From Prostheceraeus crozeri (taxonomy: Eukaryota > Platyhelminthes > Polycladida > Euryleptidae): a stretch of DNA of 64,000 nucleotides. Below, in pieces: positions 1 through 12,816 of the stretch. The stretch covers positions 62,002 through 126,001 of the forward strand of contig CAJQUW010009202.1 in assembly GCA_907163375.1 (NCBI GenBank). The letters run 5' to 3'. The first letter of the stretch is position 1, and every line of letters starts with the position of its first letter. A program made the position numbers and the translations under genes. A model generated the notes under the pieces. It saw nothing but the letters and a program-made list of their open reading frames with translations, had not been told where the DNA came from and made no database searches.

Positions 1-245
1 TGTTTCATTATTCTGAAAATTGATAACGAACCCCTATGAAAGGAAATTTGAAACAATTTCCCTCAAGCCATCAACATTGGGTCCGCTGCAAAACTCGCAA
101 CTGAAAATATACCCTATCAGTTATCAGTTTCATACAAGTCTTAGTTAAAAGTGAAACATACCGTTACAATCACTTGAAAGGAGCCAGGGTACAGTTTATG
201 TAGATGCTATTGCAATTATAATCTGAGAAATATCCTCATACTTAC

Positions 246-521
246 TGTATAACAAGGGTAATTGCAGTACGTGTAGAACAAAAATCAGCGGAACAAATGC
301 ATTCAGATGCACATCAAAGGCATAGCCCCATTCAACATCTTCTCCGGCAGATCGATTTTTTCTTGGCCGCATAAATCGATTTACTGTGAGCCATGTTGCA
401 GTAGCCACAATTAAGCCAATTCCAATACAGTCCACAAAGATTACCCATAAGGCAAAAAATATGAGCGGCAAAGCACCACATCGATGTATTTCAAAAAAGA
501 GAGCAAAAATAAGCGATGTCA
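246..521 (-). CDS. unc-50: UNC-50 homologue, transmembrane exon; gene continues off the left edge
   Basis: This exon encodes about 92 residues with two hydrophobic segments. Between them lies the family hallmark: a VDCIGIGLIVAT stretch and a cytoplasmic DVEWGYAFDVHLNAF motif. The acceptor is a T-run plus CAG at 522-524 and the donor GTAAGTATG starts at 245. Both phases are 1, matching the upstream exon. The remaining C-terminal membrane segments of UNC-50 are not visible in positions 1-245, so the final exon or exons lie outside the window. This is a single-copy host gene under selection, which marks the rest of the window as intronic. Confidence 0.95.
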
Positions 522-1660
522 CTGAAAAAAAACATCATTGAAAGCAATCATTATGCACAAAAACAAGTAGAATTTACCTAAGTATATGTCACAACGCTGA
601 GACAAATTATCATTGCCACATCATTACCATTAGCATTAACTGCTATTAATCAAATTAAAATAATCTGGATAAAATAAATTGATAAGACACTGAATAAAAT
701 AGTAAGTCGTGAAATAATATAACATAACTTAAGTCAATCATTGTCGGATACTATGTATAATATAGTACATTTCTAAAATTGGCGCGACTAACAATGCAGC
801 CTAAATCAATTCCATTAAAGAATATTTCCTTGAATTATTAGCTTTCTGCAATTAATATGCTATTTCATGAACAAATTTCTTTGATTTTCTTTCATCAAAA
901 CTACCAAGAGATATTTGACTACTCATTAGGCGAAATCACGAGCATTTGAAGAAACTTGCAGGTGCCGAAGAGCATATTAATCAGCTAATGCGTCGCCATG
1001 AAATTTCTTGCAGAACTCCCGTCACGGATGTTCTTTCTAAACCAAAGCTAATTATGGCTGACATGCGGCTGTGAAGAACGCATGTGCACCTAAGATGCCA
1101 TTTCGTTTAATTGCAAAATCATGAATGAGATACATACACTACCATCTTATAAGCTTGTAAGCTTTTTCACTATATTGGTCGTAATAAGCACCTTTCCATG
1201 TTGAATTCATTCATGAGATGTTTAGTAGAGGCTTGCTGAAAAACATCCGGCTTTAAATTGTTTTATCAATTTCGATGTTATAATTCACATGATGATTATT
1301 CTATGAAGAACAATTCAAACACAATATATTTCAATGATAGGGTAAAGTCGGGTAAAATCGACAGGTGAGCTACTATTCCAAAACGATGTGTCACAACTGC
1401 AGGAACTCATCCATGTGGGCAGCAAATTGTACTGATAAGGTAATAGAAGCTTGATGGAACGCTTCTGATTGCCTCATTCGGACCGATATCAAACCGTGAC
1501 ATGAGTCGTCGAATAAAGCATACTGCCCCGACAAGTTCAAACCAGTAAACTCTTTCACGCGCCACCTGATAGCTAAGTGTTTGGCTATGGACTATATAGG
1601 GGGTGCAGTTTCACTGAATACTGATGACTACGTCTAATTCTTTGATTATTTTTAGTTATA
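522..1660. other. intronic spacer, nothing recognised
   Basis: AT-rich sequence inside the large third unc-50 intron. I see no coding potential above chance, RNA gene or repeat here. Confidence 0.6.
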
Positions 1661-3272
1661 CAGTCCGTTTCATAAATAGTTAGAAATTGATTAAAAAAGC
1701 AACACTTTATAGTAAACAGCAAGTTTTTACCTGTAATTGAATGAATTTGTTTCCTATATCATATTAAATATTTTCCTGCTATATGTTGGCCCAGTAAGGG
1801 CCTAGTCCTTAAACGGACTGATGGGCGCGTTTCCTAGTAGCCAGATTCGTCTTATATAAGTTCTATTACCTTTCGGATGCGATTAGGCATGCTGCCGATC
1901 AAATTTCTGATCATCTGTTGATCAATCTGATTCCACTCCTGCCTCACTAAAGATTCCAAGCGATTCAAACCATTGCTAGGAAGAAGTCGTCGACGAACTC
2001 GCCGTTTCAAGATAGACCAAACATGCTAGTTTGGATTCAAGTCAGGAGACCTTGCCGGCCAGTCTAAAGTTCGTATTCCTGCCTGCCTTTTATACAATTG
2101 AGTTGCCCTGGCACGATGGCATGCAGTATTGCCATCCATGAGAATCCAATTAGATGATGGATCACCTAAACTGAATGCTTAAGATCTTACAAGTTCTTCG
2201 ATCACTTGAACGTAGCGTTCGGAATTCATGTTTTCCCTCATAACTTGCAGTGACCTGCGACCATCACTCCAAATGGCTCCCCAGATGAGCAATTTCCCGC
2301 AATCGTCCTGACTCCTCGATGTAAAAAACAATCAGGAATGTCTTGCCCAGACTTCAGCCGAAGGCGTAGACCTGCATCTTTGAATTTTAATCAGACATCT
2401 GCCTCACCCGACCAGACAACACGTGATCACTGATTCCCCCAGTGGCAACGTTTTATTGACCACTGTAGTCTCAGTTTCTTATGTCGCTCGGACAGATTCA
2501 GCTTCGATGGTCTCTTGCGACTGGAATAGTTCACCTCCTAAAGTCGTTTCTAAACAGTTATCCTGGAAAGATTTGAACCTACTGAAAGCTCAGATAAAGA
2601 GGTAGAGGGATCACTATCGACCACACTGGTGATGTAGCAACTTGACCTGCGAGGAGTCAGCCGTGGTCGGCCAGAAGACCTTCCATCAGGACGCTGACAG
2701 CCTCTTCGCAACCAAAATTACATAGTACTTTTGGGAACCTTTAATTGTTGCGACACAGTGGCAACTGGCCGGCCACTTCGGATCAAAGCCTCAGCTTGAG
2801 CCTTAAGATAGCCTTTCTGGAAAGCTTTCAGTATAGCAGTTCGCATGTTACTCGTACTGAGAGACACAAAACAATTGAGATGAATGAATTCGATGTCTTT
2901 CGATTACACAGCATTGTTCAGGTCTGTCTAAACAAGCAGTCTAGACAATGCACAAGCACCGATCAACAGCAGCATAGTAAAGAAATTCATCTGTGTGAGA
3001 AAATGTGTGACTTGTCAGTTATGCATGCGTGAGAGTGATGAGTCACACTTTCTGGTTAGCGATGAAAATGAGAATTGAATTCCAAACAAATTGCAAAAGA
3101 TTGAAACATCATTTAGTCTCCTGACTGCCATATTTAGAGTATAGTCATGAAAGTTTCACAGGAGCCATCTCAGAACATGAGCTTGCTAAACATGTAAAGT
3201 TTGTTGGATTTGGAAACGACTTTCTATACGTAATTTACTTTTGCCCATTTCAATTATTTATGAAACAATCTG
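1661..3272 (-). mobile_element. decayed Tc1-like DNA transposon
   Basis: The ends carry imperfect inverted repeats (left CAGTCCGTTTCATAAATA, right complementary with a few differences), each next to a TA. The length, 1.6 kb, is normal for Tc1. On the minus strand a transposase can be followed through broken frames from about 2880 to 1850. The helix-turn-helix part includes a SGRPVATVSQ-like segment near 2780, and a GRPRLTPRRS-like hinge lies near 2670. The C-terminal catalytic block near 2050-2130 contains LDWPARSPDLNP. Multiple stops and a missing glutamate context show it is dead. Confidence 0.8.
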
Positions 3273-4935
3273 TATCGCCACAGGGAGCTGGTACAAATAT
3301 GTCGGGCAATATCGACACCGATGCCACTGACGACAGGCACCGAACAACATTTTTCAACAAAACATTGACTAAATACCTAGTGTTTTATCATTATTGTTTG
3401 CTAACAACTAAAACATCATTATATTAAAATAATATATTTCATATAATTTCCTTAATGCATCTAAATACATGTAATAAATAAACTATATTCAAATAATCAG
3501 ATCATTAGAAGCTATTTATTGGCCTTCATGATCCGGTAGAAAATCGCAAGTATTTTTACTTACATCACTTATTATAGTCAGCATTTTCACTTCTGTTCTA
3601 TAACAAACTAAAATAAGTTAAGGATTCTACTACTATCTGTACGTTCTGTGTCAAATCTACTGATATGTTACAACTGCACTACTTCATAGCATAAAGCTGT
3701 GCCGTAGTATATGTTCAGCGTGCTGTGTAAGAATGTCACTATTACATACAAATTCAAACATTGCGAGGCATCAATCAGTGAATTCGAACGAGGCCATTTT
3801 TTCAGTTCCTCGTTCATTTGAAGATTTTGGTCGATCGCTCAGTTCGCCGTTCATTTTAATTTTGCGGAGGCCGTTCAGCTCAAAGAAAAATATCAGTTCG
3901 CCCAGTTCTTTTACGTTCACTTGGCAAGACGGCATATTTATGGTAAAGCGCTTGTCGAATTTTCGGTAGATAAAGTATTTGCGCTTTTCAGCCGTCTTAA
4001 GAAAACCATAAAAGATCCCATACTTCACAATGTCAATCACAACGTCATGCATTTTCGAAACTTTTTAGATGGATAATTATATGAATTTTTTAAGTAATCT
4101 GATGGCATTCTTGTGTTCTCTCGGCCATTTTGGATTTTGCCATGTACAAAACGGACATTAAGATGCAATTTTTCTGTTAAGATATTCCAATTCCTGACGC
4201 TTTTAGCATTCTAGTGGTGCATCATGACTTTAGATAGACCGTTACATTTTTTCATAGACAATGTAGGGCATATCAACTGATTTTCATTCTGTCCGTTACC
4301 GACGTTCACAAACGGCGTCGGTTATGGAACATTCATTGAATATTTCGCACACTAGATAAACAGGTGCACATAAAATCGTAATGAGTTTCTCTTATTCAGT
4401 TGACATACATTCTGTTATCATGCACTGCGTTGCTATACATCGATGTTGATCTAACATTTGATTTGATAATTTCAAGGAAACGTAGGTTACGGGAGATTTT
4501 GTGGAAGGATTAGCGCAATTATTTGGATGATATTGATCGCCAAACATTGCGCATTGATTCAATATTACTGTGAATGAATGTACTTGAATCAATGAAGATG
4601 TCTCATTGGTTAGATTCATGTCCTGGTGTATCGGATGAAGATTGAGGGCGTCGGTTACGGGACATACCAAATTGAAGACATACACTTTTTGGACCCCAGG
4701 TTTTCATGTACATAGATATATCAACTTTGTACTGTTGAAAAATGAAATTGAGAAGGCTGGCTATATGGTCAAATTTATTTTATCAGTTTCAGAATAATAT
4801 TACATAGTGGAGATTGGATCGAATAAGTGGTGCTTGTGCTTAGGACAAACGTTTTTTAATGAATTTATAAATCTTCGATGATTTTTAGCCGTGTTCAATG
4901 ACTTTCTTCAGCCCATAAAACATTGTCTCGTATAC
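3273..4935. other. intronic spacer with an unexplained two-strand ORF
   Basis: Mostly featureless. Around 3733-4052 both strands are open: 78 codons on plus and 93 on minus, the latter ending in an acidic/lysine-rich stretch. The GC content is a little higher than in the surroundings. I recognise no family, and treat it as a possible old repeat rather than a gene. Confidence 0.4.
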
Positions 4936-4939
4936 TCAA

Positions 4940-5165
4940 TCAATCAATAGAGGTGCCCTGTCGACCACGAGCTCTTCGCCCCTCCACCTTCCCGGTAAGC
5001 ACCAGATGTTCCAGTTCCTTCTTACGGAGAACGTGGCCGAGAAATCATACCCTCCATGATACCGGCCTTGTGATGATGGCTCGCATCAACTGTCTCGTTG
5101 TTCCAGGCCGCTACAGCACTGTGTCAAACCGCACTTTCTTCGTCCAGGGTCATCTCGTATACTAC
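4940..5165 (-). mobile_element. LINE fragment (reverse transcriptase ORF C-terminus)
   Basis: Minus-strand translation gives an FLGHVLRKKELEHLVLTGK segment, then EGRRARGRQ. This is the zinc-knuckle-free C-terminal tail typical of many non-LTR retrotransposon ORF2 proteins. Frames are broken and only the tail is present, consistent with a 5'-truncated dead copy. Confidence 0.7.
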
Positions 5166-5169
5166 ACAC

Positions 5170-8100
5170 ATCAAAAAATATTGAAGGCGTGAAAATGAAT
5201 CATTTGATCCATTTTTGTTTAAGTAATCATTAGGAGACATGTTTTCGTCAGAAAGTGGGAGAAAAAACGGATTTACCTTAATGATACATCCTATTACCTA
5301 TAACTAAAATAAAAATAAAATAAATTCTGTAAAACACTACACGATGCCATAGACCATTGACCGTTCCGTTCACATAACAATATCTCCAATGATGTGAAAT
5401 TCCTTATACAATGTTGATAACAATTAGCAGTTGTCAACAATGTTTCAATATTATTGGACTTTAAGCTGGATGCCCGTAAACTAAGGGCATTTTTAAGACC
5501 ATTTTGCTAGGACTTTTGTGGTAGTGGTATTGGTACCTTATTAAAATAAAATTATTCAAGTATTCGAGCAAAATCGATTCAAGAAAAGCGAAAAATACTA
5601 GTACATAAGTCAAGGATTTTCGTCGAGTTTTCCGTTTTAATTTATGTTGCGATTTAATCCCAAACAAGTACCATTTACACTCACTCGTTTACTCACTCAC
5701 TCAGAACCTAGGATTCGTAGAACGTTTTTATAATTTGGTGACATTTTTAAGACTTTCAGGATTTTGCAATCATCCTGCTATTATTCCATTCGGGAAGCCG
5801 TCACTCTATTCAGTGACTAAAGAAGCCGAAGAATGCACAATGTTGACCAGCTATAAAGAAAACCCTAAAAACAGTCAACCCCACTACCCACATGTTCAAA
5901 CCACTGTCAATCCGTTGAATCCAGTACTATCTCCGTAAGTGGATGCTGGTCATTGATGAATTCAAAGTATATTCAATTCGATTGTGATGCAGGTCTAGCT
6001 TCTATTTTCTGGTCTCATGAAAACTACATGCTGGTGCATAAAAAACAGGTTTTTAATTTTTCAGTACGTGTTATTAAGCGGCTAGTAACAACTCCAATTC
6101 TACCAATTTAGCTATCGAAGAATAGTAAGGTACAAGTAAACCATCGCAGAAAAATTTTCACTTTAGGTTTCTTGTGTCTCCATATCTAGGATTGCCCTCT
6201 TCAAATAACCTTTTATGTAAAAAATAACTTGAAGGGAGGATATCTCCACAATAAAGAAATGTCGGGCCCCGCTTCAAAGATCGTTTCATATTCCCATCTG
6301 CATGCATATCAGTGACCTCGTGTGAGGTATTGTACAAAGTACAACGTAAAACAAGCAAATTGCAACTTCTAATTAAAAAAACATCTCATAGATTATTAAT
6401 CAAAATTGGATTTGGAATGTCTCATCTCTCAGGTAGTCTAATTAATGCTTTTACTCGTAGGTCCCTTCTTGCTTAAATGCATCAAGTCATGAGAAAGATC
6501 ATGAACGACAAGCAGCGACACTACACCACTCATGATGTGGAATAGAGATAAATTGCAACGAATAAATAATTAATCATCAAGTCACACCACTATTAGTCCA
6601 TTATTGCATGTTCCGCAGTGAATCACAGACACTGCAAATTTCAAGAAGTATGAACACTACAAAGAGCAACTTTGTAGATATTCTTCGGTTTTCTGATGAA
6701 GTCAGATTTATGTCAGTACATTCTACATACATCAAATCAAATTCGGTCGTTGCCCATACAATTTTTACTAAGTCCTGGATGACTTCATATATCCTTAATT
6801 CATGGGGATAACAACAAAAAAATACGTTCAAAAAATATAAGTGAATATTTACGGCGATACTTTTGAAACAAGCGAAGGTTAAATTTAAGGAATTGAAAAT
6901 ACGTGAATAAGGACTTATATGTACATGGTGCTAATAAGTTACACACATGAAAAAGATTCTTTGTCCTTTCCTAAAAAGCCTGAATATGAAAGGAATACAA
7001 GATTGATCTATTAATTTCTCTCGATATTCTAAAGATGGTCTCACAGACCATTTCTTTAACATCGTGAAGCACCACAGAACTACGATGAACCACAGCATCA
7101 GTGAATTTATGATCAGATGACTCCAAAATTTTGATGTATGGAATAAGTTCAACTTTATGTTCAATGTGGTTCAAGTTTATGTCTGTTCTTTTTTTACTTT
7201 TTCACACCGCAACAAACTTTACGCTCCTTCAGCTCACTTTTCAGTACTGTTAGTAGCATATTTTCACTTCGCTGTTGTACGAGGGAATTGAATAATGCAA
7301 TTTTGCTTTCATGGTTAACTTGTATTCGTTTCCGATCTTTTATTGGTTTTTCACTTCGCTCTAATTAGTGGCTCAAAATTGTACATGACTGAAAAACATC
7401 AATTTCGAAACTGATGCATTTGGAACGTTAATTCAAATACATTAAATAAAACTATTCTAACAAATAACATCGACCTCTAATTTGAAAATCGTGACAGAGC
7501 TTCTATCTCAGAATTATCACTTTCAGGCGGCTTCATTGAATAATTTGCAAAGCGCTGGAATTGTGCCTCATCAAATAATTGTCTAGACAATGAAAGCGAT
7601 CGTACGAAATGGTTCGTAAGTGACACTAAGTCTTCTAATCCACCTGTAAGAAGAGAATATGTTTCTGAGGCAGAGGCGAACCATTGTGGAGGTCAGTGAG
7701 GCCGCGGCCTGAAAGGGCCTGTGTCGATGACTCTGGTACTACATCTATATAAATAACTGACAATCCCAGTATATTATTTTCAAATTTCCGATTATATCAG
7801 AGAGGAATAACACTAATATACATTTCTTGGTTTTTGTTGCATGCAATATGGCAACTGGGTTATTCCACATCAAAACGTCAAATTTCGGAAAAAGTGAGTG
7901 GCGAAGGTTCTCAGATTTTCTTGAAATTCGCATATTTTCATCATTTGGGTCTATCTAGATGAAATCCAAAATATTTCGGAGAAATTCTATAGGGAAGGTC
8001 ACTTGCGTGGCCTTGACTTATTCAAATTTTTCTATTTTTAGAGAATTTATGAAAAATCATGTACATCTTTGACGGCCTGCATCACCGATCTCGCAGCGAA

Positions 8101-9278
8101 GTTGAGAAAATTCTTCTTGGACTGCTTAATTGATACCCAACCATAGATGTTCCAAGCGGAATCCATCACTTTTTCGTTGCGAGAAAATTTCTGTGGGCCC
8201 TCAAAAAAAAATAAAATTTTCAGATAATTTTTGAAAAAATCGAATTTTTTCTCCTCTGCAGTTATCTGGTCTTGGTTCTTCAATTGTCTTCACGCTGTCC
8301 TCCCTCGGATATCTGTGAATATCGGGAAACTTGGAGTACCTGAAATATTGTCCTCCTCTGTCTAGCGTACTGACTTCCGCCCAATTTTCACCAATCGAAA
8401 TTCTATGTCCAGGATGGTCCAGGATATGATCGAGTAATCGACAGATACCCAATCGTTTGTCGAGTAATTTTCTTCTTTAGTCAAATGAGAAGTACGTAAA
8501 TAAAGATCGGTCTTATGTCTAATTTGGCTTACAATAAGCTTACTATTCTTTTATCTTACAAAGGTAGAGATTAAAATGATCTACTTCTTAATTTTATGTA
8601 TCATGGCTTAATCCGGCACAATCTGCCGTCGACGAATTTTTCTTGCATTCATGATGGACAGATGTAATACTGTGAGGGGAGGACAAGATGAATTATAGAC
8701 ACTTGCGAGGAAAACTTTCCTTGGTGATTGCTTCCTATACGTGGGCGTTCAATGTCTTGAGCACTTCAGCCGAGTTGATTTCTGATCTCAACACGTATAT
8801 CTCCAATAGGCTTAGGCTTCCAATACATGTAGTTATAAGCTATTTTTCGCCCTTTCGAGCCGAACTGTTGAGTCCTTTTTTGGACGAAGCGCATCGTCAA
8901 CTGTAGCCAAATAGTATCGTGCTTATTTCAAGTCTTAGTATATTTCCTACTAATCAGTTATAGCGATAAATAAAAATGATGACCTCTTTCATGCATTTAT
9001 GCAACCATGCACTATGCGGGGAATACAGCGTTTCCAAAGTAAAATCTCTGAGAATCCGCGCAGGCCAAGTAAATCCGCGCAGATGGACCCTAACCCCCTT
9101 TACATTGCAGTTTTAAGACCATATTTGTGATTTTCTGGATTTCATTTTCTTGCATATTCAAAAATGAATCCTACACAGTGATGTGCAACTTTTACTTTCA
9201 ATCTTAAGTAGACTTTCGATGGAACTTGATTGGGTTTTATAACTGTTTCTATCAATAGGGTCAACATATTGTAACTAG
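5170..9278. other. intronic spacer, nothing firmly recognised
   Basis: AT-rich DNA with only short ORFs (for example 8201-8452 and 8047-8283 on minus, 8688-8906 on plus) that match nothing I know. No RNA gene or clear repeat was seen. Confidence 0.5.
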
Positions 9279-9417
9279 TACCGTAAGATGGGGTGAGTTC
9301 GCCCTCCGAGGCTAAGTTCGCCATGCATTAGATAACGAATGTGTTGTTTCTCCGAGCCGTTGTGAATGGCGCCATGTGATTGGGTGGCTGTACTGAGCAA
9401 ATCGCACCGGTCGTCCT

Positions 9418-10512
9418 TTGTTCATTAGGCACAACAAATGCTCTGCTTGTCATTTTCTTCTTGCTTTATGTCAAATAGCATGCCAAGAACATGAATTTGC
9501 GCCTGGTCATACGTACCGTCAGTATACTCCAGAGGGTATGGAAGGAGCTGTGGCGGCTTTACGAAATGATGGACAATCAATCAGGTCTGCGTCAGCCACT
9601 TTCAATGTACCAAGGAAGACACTAAGTGACAAAATCAATGCCAAGCACCCTTTGAAGTCTGGTGGGCGGCCAGTTTTCTCTCCCGTGGAAGAGCATGAAA
9701 TTGCGGAAACCAAGCAAGCTGTGGTAGACTGGGGGTTTCCTTTATCGCCTTTAGATGTCCGTCTCATGCTGAAGGGAGTTTTGGATAGAAAAGGAAGGAC
9801 TGAAACAAGATTTCAAAATAACTACCCTGGTGTGGACTTCATCAGAGGATTTGTGAAACGCAATAACATGACCCAAAGGCTAGCAGTGAGCATCAAACAG
9901 GCACGTTCTTCAGTTGGTGCGACTGAACTGAATAAATTTTATAATAACTTTAAAGATGTCTTAAGCAACATTGAACCGTCTAAATGTATTCGACTACGAT
10001 GAAACGAACATAACGGACGATCCTGGCTGTAAGAAAGTTCGTGTACGAAGAGGCACAAAAATGGTGGAATTATGTAGGGAGCATTCCAAGATCAGTATTT
10101 GCATAATGTGTGGTTCAGTCGACGGTGAGATGCTCCCTCCAATGATTGTGTATGAATCCCAGCATTTGTATGAGAGTTGGGTGACTGGTGGTCCTCCGGG
10201 ATGTGCATATGGCTGCACAAGTAAAGGTTGGTTTGATTCTGAGACCTTCATCAAATGGTTCAGGGAAATTCTTCTAGAAAGATGCAAAGATCTTTCAGGA
10301 AAGAAGATTGTGTTTGCGGACAATTTGGCATCTCTTTTTTCTGAAGAGGTAATATCATTGTGTCATGAGAATGAAACTTATTTTGCCTCATTAGTTCCTA
10401 ACTCAACTCATCTTATCCAGCCACTGGATGTGGCTGTGTTCGAAAGTATGAAACGGGCCTGGCGCAGCATTCTGGATCAGTGGCGATTAGAAAGTCAAAG
10501 ACGTGGTGCGAT
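9418..10512 (+). pseudogene. pogo-like transposase, N-terminal and catalytic part (split, frameshifted)
   Basis: This is the first part of the host transposon's transposase. An N-terminal psq-type helix-turn-helix is visible (about 9510-9670, with VPRKTLSDKI). A second DNA-binding segment lies near 9830, and then a DDE domain: FDYDETNITDDPG near 9990, FADNLASL near 10315 and IQPLDVAVF near 10420. Two faults are present. One extra base in the A-run at 9982-9984 changes frame just before the first catalytic aspartate, and the Polinton interrupts codon 10511-10513. The second catalytic motif has leucine where the family usually has histidine. No in-frame ATG is found before 9538, although homology seems to start earlier, so an upstream exon is possible. 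Confidence 0.88.
10507..10512. repeat. left target-site duplication of the Polinton (TGCGAT)
   Basis: Identical to 34228-34233 on the other side. A 6-bp duplication is the expected product of Polinton integrases. Confidence 0.95.
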
Positions 10513-11755
10513 AGTAGTAAGTAAAACTCCACTTCTGGATAGCGCAAGATGGCCGCCATCGCTGACGTCCCCCCCCTCTGGAACGGCAGAGTGTCGTGGT
10601 CGGCCGCCGTGGTGCTTCGGGTCTGAGTCCCCCCCCCCTCTGGAACGATAGAGTGTCGTGGTGGACTTGGGCGACCGCCAGGATTAGTCTTGAGGCTATA
10701 GTGTGTGATGTTTTTGGTGCAATCTGCTGAATGTTGGGTTGTAAAATGGGTTGTTTCGAGTGGAAGGAGTGGTCGGATGAGAAAACGGAGGTCGGATTCG
10801 TATTCAGCGTGAAATTCTGCATCGGTAGGGTGAGTTTCAAGGCAATCGGTGAGAAAAAATTTTCAACATTTTTCGAAAAACGACAGAGTTAGAATTTGGG
10901 ACGTTTTGGTGTGTAGCGTCAAAACGAAGCATCGGATGAGAAAACGGAGGTCAGATTCGGATTCAGCGTGAAATTCTGCATCGGTAGGGTGAGTTTCAAG
11001 TCAATCGGAGAGAAAAAATTTTCGGCTGACGTCCCCCCCCCTGGACAGCTTGCTTCGATTTTGGCTTCCAGTGGACGGATTTTGTCGTGCAATAGCTCGT
11101 TTGAAAGCTAAGAGTGAGACAAATTCAGTGAAAGAATCGGCTTGTTCCTATCTGTCTTCGTTCAAAAGTTAGAGCGGTTACAAGATTTTAGGTCGGAGCT
11201 CGCTCACCTGAAAAAATCCTAAGTGTCAGAGTGGCTTTGTATGGGTAAAATTTTGAAAATTTTCCAAAGTGTGGAATTTCGACCTGGGACCGTCACCAAA
11301 ACATTTTTCATCAAATTTCACTGACCTCCCCCCCCTCTGGACAGCTAGCTTCGATCTTGGCTTCTAGTGGACGGATTTTGTCGTGCAATAGCTCGTTTGA
11401 AAGCTAAGAGTGAGACAAATTCAGTGAAAGAATCGGCTTGTTCCTATCTGTCTTCGTTCAAAAGTTAGAGCGGTTACAAGATTTTAGGTCGGAGCTCGCT
11501 CACCTGAAAAAATCCTAAGTGTCAGAGTGGCTTTGTATGGGTAAAATTTTGAAAATTTTCCAAAGTGTGGAATTTCGACCTGGGACCGTCACCAAAACAT
11601 TTTTCATCAAATTTCACTGACCTCCCCCCCCCTCTGGACAGCTAGCTTCGATCTTGGCTTCTAGTGGACGGATTTTGTCGTGCAATAGCTCGTTTGAAAG
11701 CTAAGAGTGAGACAAATTCAGTGAAAGAATCGGCTTGTTCCTATCTGTCTTCGTT
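10513..11755 (+). repeat. Polinton left terminal inverted repeat
   Basis: Reverse complement of 32985-34227, about 1.24 kb. The outermost ~500 bp contains two G/C-run blocks and related TCGGATGAGAAAACGGAGGT motifs. Further in it consists of head-to-tail ~297-bp units starting at CTGGACAG (11041, 11337, 11634), each preceded by a run of about 8 C. The third unit runs past the inverted-repeat boundary on this side. Confidence 0.92.
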
Positions 11756-11869
11756 CAAAAGTTAGAGCGGTTACAAGATTTTAGGTCGGAGCTCGCTCAC
11801 CTGAAAAAATCCTAAGTGTCAGAGTGGCTTTGTATGGGTAAAATTTTGAAAATTTTCCAAAGTGTGGAA

Positions 11870-11990
11870 TTTCGACCTGGGACCGTCACCAAAACATTTT
11901 TCATCAAATTTCTCTGAACGAGGGGGGGGAGTCAGTGAAATTTGATGAAAAATGTTTTGGTAAAGGTCCCAGGTCGAAATTCGGAAGTTT
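11870..11990. repeat. fold-back at the inner edge of the left repeat
   Basis: The end of the third 297-bp unit (CAAAACATTTTTCATCAAAT and its neighbours) is followed after a G-run by its own reverse complement, forming a ~60-bp-arm palindrome centred near 11925. Confidence 0.8.
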
Positions 11991-11999
11991 TAAATTTTT

Positions 12000-12816
12000 C
12001 AAAATTTTCACCACACTGGAGCTCTCACACTTAGGAATTTTTTCACTTGTGGCATGTTACATGCACATGTGCTGACGGACCAACTTCCCGTGGTCATATG
12101 AGAATGGTTCAGGTGTCATATTGTAAAGAATGATGAGACGAATCGTTTGCAACAAACCGCATGTCGCTACGATGAATACTTTCGGAGATAGAGCCATTTT
12201 AAGTTTTCTTCCGAGCATATATAAACCCCCGACAACGTAAGTCTGATCACTTCATCGAAAGACGAGGTAAGCGACGGTCGTCGCTCTGAGCTCCCGATAT
12301 CGGGTGTTTCAAAGGACTCTATCTTTTGAAGTAGGCAAGCTATCTTGTTACTTCAAAGTTTGTATGATAGAGTTTGATAGTGTCTTTACTACTGATAAAA
12401 TTTTTAAAAAGTAGTATGAGTAGTAAAATGCGGAATTTTCTAAAAATTCTTAATTTTCACTTTTTTCAAAGTTTTAACATACAGACTAAGGTTTTCAAGT
12501 ATCCTGAGTTCAAATATGCTATCAGATTTGAAATTCAACTAAGTCTAAGGCAGCTTTGAGGGGTTAGATCCCAGCTACTGATCACTACCTTTGACTCGGC
12601 GTTCCTGTTACCACTTCGGGGCAGTGACAATGATGTCTTCAGCTGTAAAGAGCGGGTATCGGGGAAGATCTCTCACTTCCCTAGTGATCAGTACAAGGCC
12701 TTCGGGCTGTTGACGGGATCGAGTGCCACTCACTACACTCTTTAGGAATATGACTGTACTACATGATTCCAAACTTATACAAATTTCATTATCTTACAGC
12801 TAACGATAAATCTAAC
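12000..12816 (+). other. 5' leader region of the first Polinton gene, with a likely intron
   Basis: After the TATA box at 12218-12225 there is a donor-like GAG/GTAAGC (intron from 12267) and an acceptor TTATCTTACAG ending at 12799, 17 nt before the ATG used below. A 533-bp 5'UTR intron is therefore plausible. The small ORF at 12374-12559 has no recognisable content. Confidence 0.5.
12218..12225 (+). promoter_or_regulatory. TATA box (TATATAAA) of the first Polinton gene
   Basis: Canonical TATATAAA with CCCC after it. It is the only strong core-promoter signal upstream of the 12817 gene. Confidence 0.65.

Noticed and set aside
2423-3032. Plus-strand ORFs over the Tc1 relic
   Set aside because: Antisense to recognisable transposase sequence on the minus strand.
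3733-4052. Possible gene open on both strands
   Set aside because: No recognised domain, no splice or promoter evidence. Left as spacer.
10487-10840. Minus-strand ORF of 117 codons in the left terminal repeat, and its mirror at 33901-34263
   Set aside because: They are the same sequence in the two inverted repeats, crossing the element end and C/G-runs, with no domain. Best explained as chance frames in the repeat.
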